Shown: in pieces, positions 60,546 to 64,000 of the stretch
Layout of the letters: each line of letters opens with the position of its first letter
Position numbering within the stretch: the stretch's first letter is position 1
Assembly (NCBI GenBank): GCA_907165065.1
Contig: OU015523.1
Span: 18,909,834 to 18,973,833 of the forward strand
Length of the DNA: 64,000 bases
DNA from: Caprimulgus europaeus
Lineage: Eukaryota > Chordata > Aves > Caprimulgiformes > Caprimulgidae
Direction: 5' to 3'
Notes under the pieces: model-generated
Told to the model about the DNA's origin: nothing
The model's input: only the letters and a program-made list of their open reading frames with translations
Databases searched by the model: none
Translations under genes and position numbers: made by a program

Positions 60546-63472
60546 ACACTGATTTAATATTTTTAAGTACAAACAGCTACAGAATAACAAAGAATTAGAA
60601 ATCTGGCAATATGTAAAAGAAACTCAAGTCTTAGAACTGAAATTGTTAATTATGACTCTGAAGTAAAGAAAACTAACTTAAACCTGCCCACAGTGCTATA
60701 CCCAGTAGACTGGATTAATAAACTACTGATTCATTTCACCCAAAAGAAGAGTAGTACAGAACTACTTTGCAACAAAAGAACAAAGCAGCAAAAGGGAAGG
60801 TTGATTGTCCTTAAGGATGACAGATGCTATATCTTTGACAAAGTGCTATTGTAGTATGTCAGCAAAGGAGTTCAAGAGCAGAAAAGAGAAGTGGCTGGGA
60901 GGGAGCAGTGAAGTGATTAAGCTAATATTAACTTTCATTAAGAAATCCACACAGTCCATCACCATTAGTTGTTCTGGGTACCAACTGGCCTTACACTGCA
61001 GGAGGCCTCTTTCTCTGCATAGAAAACTTTTAAATAATTGCTTTTCTGTTTGTCTTCAGAGTGGTTCTGATTAAATTTCAGTTCAATTTTTACTTCATGT
61101 AGTTGGACTTTGTGCCCCTCAGCTGCTCTAAATAGGCGCAAGCTCCCTTTCTAATCCTTTAATCCAGAAAGCTGAGGCCCTGGAAATTGCAGCTGCTGCA
61201 ATTCACAGTGGAAATTCAACCTAAGGATGCCATAAGCCACAGCGGATGGCTTAAAAGTGCAAACATTTGTAAATTAACTGCAGCAGAGGCAGCCCTGATA
61301 AAAGAAGGTGGAGATGCAATTTTTAGTCAGCTATGAATCATTTATCACTAAGGAACACGTTACCAGCATGAGAATTTTTCTGAAAACTTTCAGGTCGTCA
61401 CATAACAGAACTACATTCAAAGAACAGCTAAGGTTGCAAAGCCAAGCATTTAAAAGTTAGGAGACAGCTGAACAGACAGTGCTTCCCGTTCTACTGTCTG
61501 GTGCCACAACTGATTCAAGCAACAAGAAAAACCTGGCTCAGCTTCTCCCAACCTGGGGACGTGGGATCACACCTGCTCAGCACACACAGCTCTAGAGAAG
61601 GTACCAGCTGAACTCTAAAATTCTCCATATGGAGAAAGTAGATGTGAATATTTTTCAAAGGCTTGGAAAAATATGGATGGTTTTCTCCTCAAGCAGTCCT
61701 GAAAAAAATAATACCCATAGCAATACATATCCAGAACATGATGGTTCTTGAGTCTCTTAACCGAACACTTAGAAAAAACAAACTTTAATCTGGGTAGACT
61801 CACATTCCACCTCTAGCTTCATTTAGAAATGGCTGAAGCATTTTTGTCAAAGCTGTTAAAAAAAAAACCCAAAACACCCCAACAAAACAGCTCCAAGCAG
61901 ATAGAAAATTCCACTTGACAGAGTTAAATCTGGCAGCTACAAGAAACTGAAAACACATTCACTTAATGGAAAGTGTTGAGCAACCTTAACTGCAAGTGCA
62001 ACCAGTTTCTTGTATAACAAAATTAAACAAAATTGCTTCCTAGAACGGTAGTGATTATCAAACTAAAGCTAAAATTCTCAAACTTGCACAACTCAAGTAT
62101 GTGCAAAGACAATAGAAATAATTTGAAACAGACCAGCAAGTGCAACTGGCCCCACTAATACATACATTTAGGTAACTCATGTTGTTAGAATCAAAACGCA
62201 TCTTCAAATTGAATGCAGCTGATGATTCTGTAATGTCAAAGGAGCATCCTAATTTGCTATCTTACAACAGGCTCTCCTTTCACACTCAGGAATTCACAGC
62301 TGGAACAAATATTTTCCTTTTTGCATTCAAACTTCCCTGAAATTTCAAAACATTCCAGCTATTATTTATAATTCTGGAAAGATTTAGGTCATCTCTCAGA
62401 AGACACATTCACAAATTAAAGACTAATCAACTAAATACATCAAATCCATGTGTGAAAATTAAAAACACATTAGACCTTTTCATTGGTGCTTTTACTGAAA
62501 ATTAAAGTGGCATTTTATCACCTGAGGTTGTATTTTCCAGATTATTACAGTCACAGAGTCCCCCGAATGAAGCACACCTGCCTCTCAGGTAGGGAATTCA
62601 GGTACTTGTTTACCTCTGATGACTTTTTTAACCTGACAAGGTGGCTGTAAAAACACAGCTCAGGGGTGGTAACAACTTCTGCTACAACTGATACTGCTGT
62701 AGGTACGTGCCCAGAACCCAAAGAGTCCCTTTTGAATAACAGTTTTTACATAAGGAGATTGACAAGCTCTTAATGTCATTAAACCTTTAGTTTATTCACT
62801 TTAGTCTTCCTATAAGACCTCAACTCTCCTCTTACAGATTAAAAACAAGAAAATGGGAGAGAGAAAACCTTTATTAGATTATAAATCTAGTCCAAGATCC
62901 ATCTATGCAAAATTAGCTGGCAAAACCACTGTCAACAACTTCACCCTCTCCCTTCAAGTTGTATCAAGCCCATAGCAGTTTCCCTGCACATATATGTATG
63001 TGTGCAGGTACATAACACATGAATGCTGACAGTCAAGAGATTCAAAGCAGCAAAAAAAGACACTCCTCGGTTTTTATGTTCTTATGGATTATACCACAAA
63101 TAATTAGGCTACTCTGCATCTTTCTTTCTACTAGACTTTTGTCTACGTACCTGTTATTTTTCTTCTTATGACAGATGCCTGAAATTGCACACACAGGTAG
63201 CTGTAGTTTTAGTCACTCTGTAGGTGCTAGGAAACTGTGCTGATTTTAAGACTTACTCAGCCCATGCTCCATGACTGAGACTGAGCTACCACACCCTACA
63301 TTTGGGCTGCATTCTTCACCATCTCTCTCTTATTTTTATCCATATAGGCCAAAAAATGCTACAGTGTGATCTGGAATCAAAGACCAGCTATGTTTTCACC
63401 TAGATTTCCAAAATGAGATGGTATTTTACCTGGCTGCTACAGGACAGTCTAGCTCCCAGGGGAACTTCACGA

Positions 63473-63650
63473 TTCACAGAATCATAGACTCACAGACTCG
63501 TTTGGGTTGGAAAGGACCTTAAAGCTCATCTAATTCCAACCCCCCTCTCATCAGCAGGGACACCTTCCACTAGACCAGGTTGCTCAAAGCCTCATCCAGC
63601 CTGGCCTTGAACTCTTCCAGGAAGGGGGCATCCACAACTTGTCTGGACAA
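63473..63650 (-). mobile_element. CR1 LINE 3' end, about 180 bp
   Basis: It begins with the tail 'acagaatcatagactcacagac' and 'gtttgggttggaaaggaccttaaagctcat', and ends near 'gggggcatccacaacttgtctggac'. It belongs to the same broad subfamily as the copies at 17.9 and 59.3 kb and is abruptly truncated beside a second CR1. Confidence 0.92.
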
Positions 63651-63657
63651 AGATTAA

Positions 63658-63985
63658 AACACAGAATTGCCCAGACCGGAAAAGACCTTTAAGATCATTG
63701 AGTCAAATGATTAACCTCATACTGACAAGTCCCCGACTAAACCATGTCCCTAACTACTATGTGTGTACTACTCTTAAATACCTCCAGGGATGGGGACTCC
63801 ACCTGGGCAACCTGTTCCAATGCCTGAGAACTCTTTCAGTAAAGAAATTCCCCCCAGTATCCAATATAAACCTACCTTGGTGCAACCTGAGGCCATTTCC
63901 TCTTGTCCTGTCACTTGTTACTTAGTTGAAGAGACCGACCCCCACCTCTCTCTACACCCTCCTTTCAGGCAGCTGTAGAGACTAA
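63658..63985 (-). mobile_element. Second CR1 LINE 3' end, different subfamily
   Basis: It starts 'aacacagaattgcccagaccggaaaagacctttaagatcattgagtcaa', then 'ggggactccacctgggcaacctgttccaatgcctgagaac' and 'ggtgcaacctgaggccatttcctcttgtcctgtcactt'. This 3' UTR type (close to that of the 28.9 kb copy) differs from the neighbour at 63473. It may continue past the right edge. Confidence 0.9.
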
Positions 63986-64000
63986 TGAACCAATCAGGAA

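Overview
The window looks like an ordinary stretch of a bird nuclear chromosome. CR1 LINE copies, young and very decayed, are the main interspersed repeat. Two solo-LTR-like pieces resemble avian endogenous retrovirus families, and the coding exons are vertebrate, split by long introns, with GT/AG borders. I found no prokaryotic or viral gene system, no CRISPR array and no RNA gene.

Left edge (1-1.3 kb, + strand): the last coding exon and poly(A) site of a 3-beta-hydroxysteroid dehydrogenase gene (HSD3B family). It is followed by a solo LTR (1341-1776), a CR1 fragment (about 3.48-3.95 kb), a pyrimidine-rich tract (about 5-6.2 kb), and a decayed C2H2 zinc-finger locus on the - strand (7.2-8.4 kb, with a GC-rich upstream segment to about 8.9 kb). 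After that come a TGTGG pentanucleotide microsatellite and a long quiet interval.

Middle and right (20.8-64 kb, - strand): the 3' part of MAN1A2, the Golgi class I alpha-1,2-mannosidase of N-glycan trimming. Five exons (55118-55233, 48320-48539, 39762-39934, 30665-30780, 25468-25600) join in phase into the C-terminal ~252 residues and end at a stop at 25468. The 5' exons lie beyond the right edge. HSD3B and MAN1A2 are therefore convergent. Between them, also on the - strand, I see three short phase-compatible exon-like segments (24274-24355, 21485-21598, 21175-21251) ending in a stop and followed by an AATAAA. They could be the end of an unidentified gene.

The MAN1A2 introns hold CR1 copies of several ages. 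They also hold one unusual item: a 448-bp GC-rich non-autonomous hAT-type DNA transposon (32406-32853) with 16-bp terminal inverted repeats and an 8-bp target duplication matching at 7 of 8 positions. The intron beyond 55.2 kb is dominated by - strand CR1 copies, including two 3' ends side by side at 63.5-64.0 kb.

The two recognised genes are not functionally linked: one makes steroid hormones in the ER/mitochondria, the other trims glycans in the Golgi. No wholly new system is evident. The items most worth checking are the hAT element, the possible unidentified gene end and the zinc-finger relic.
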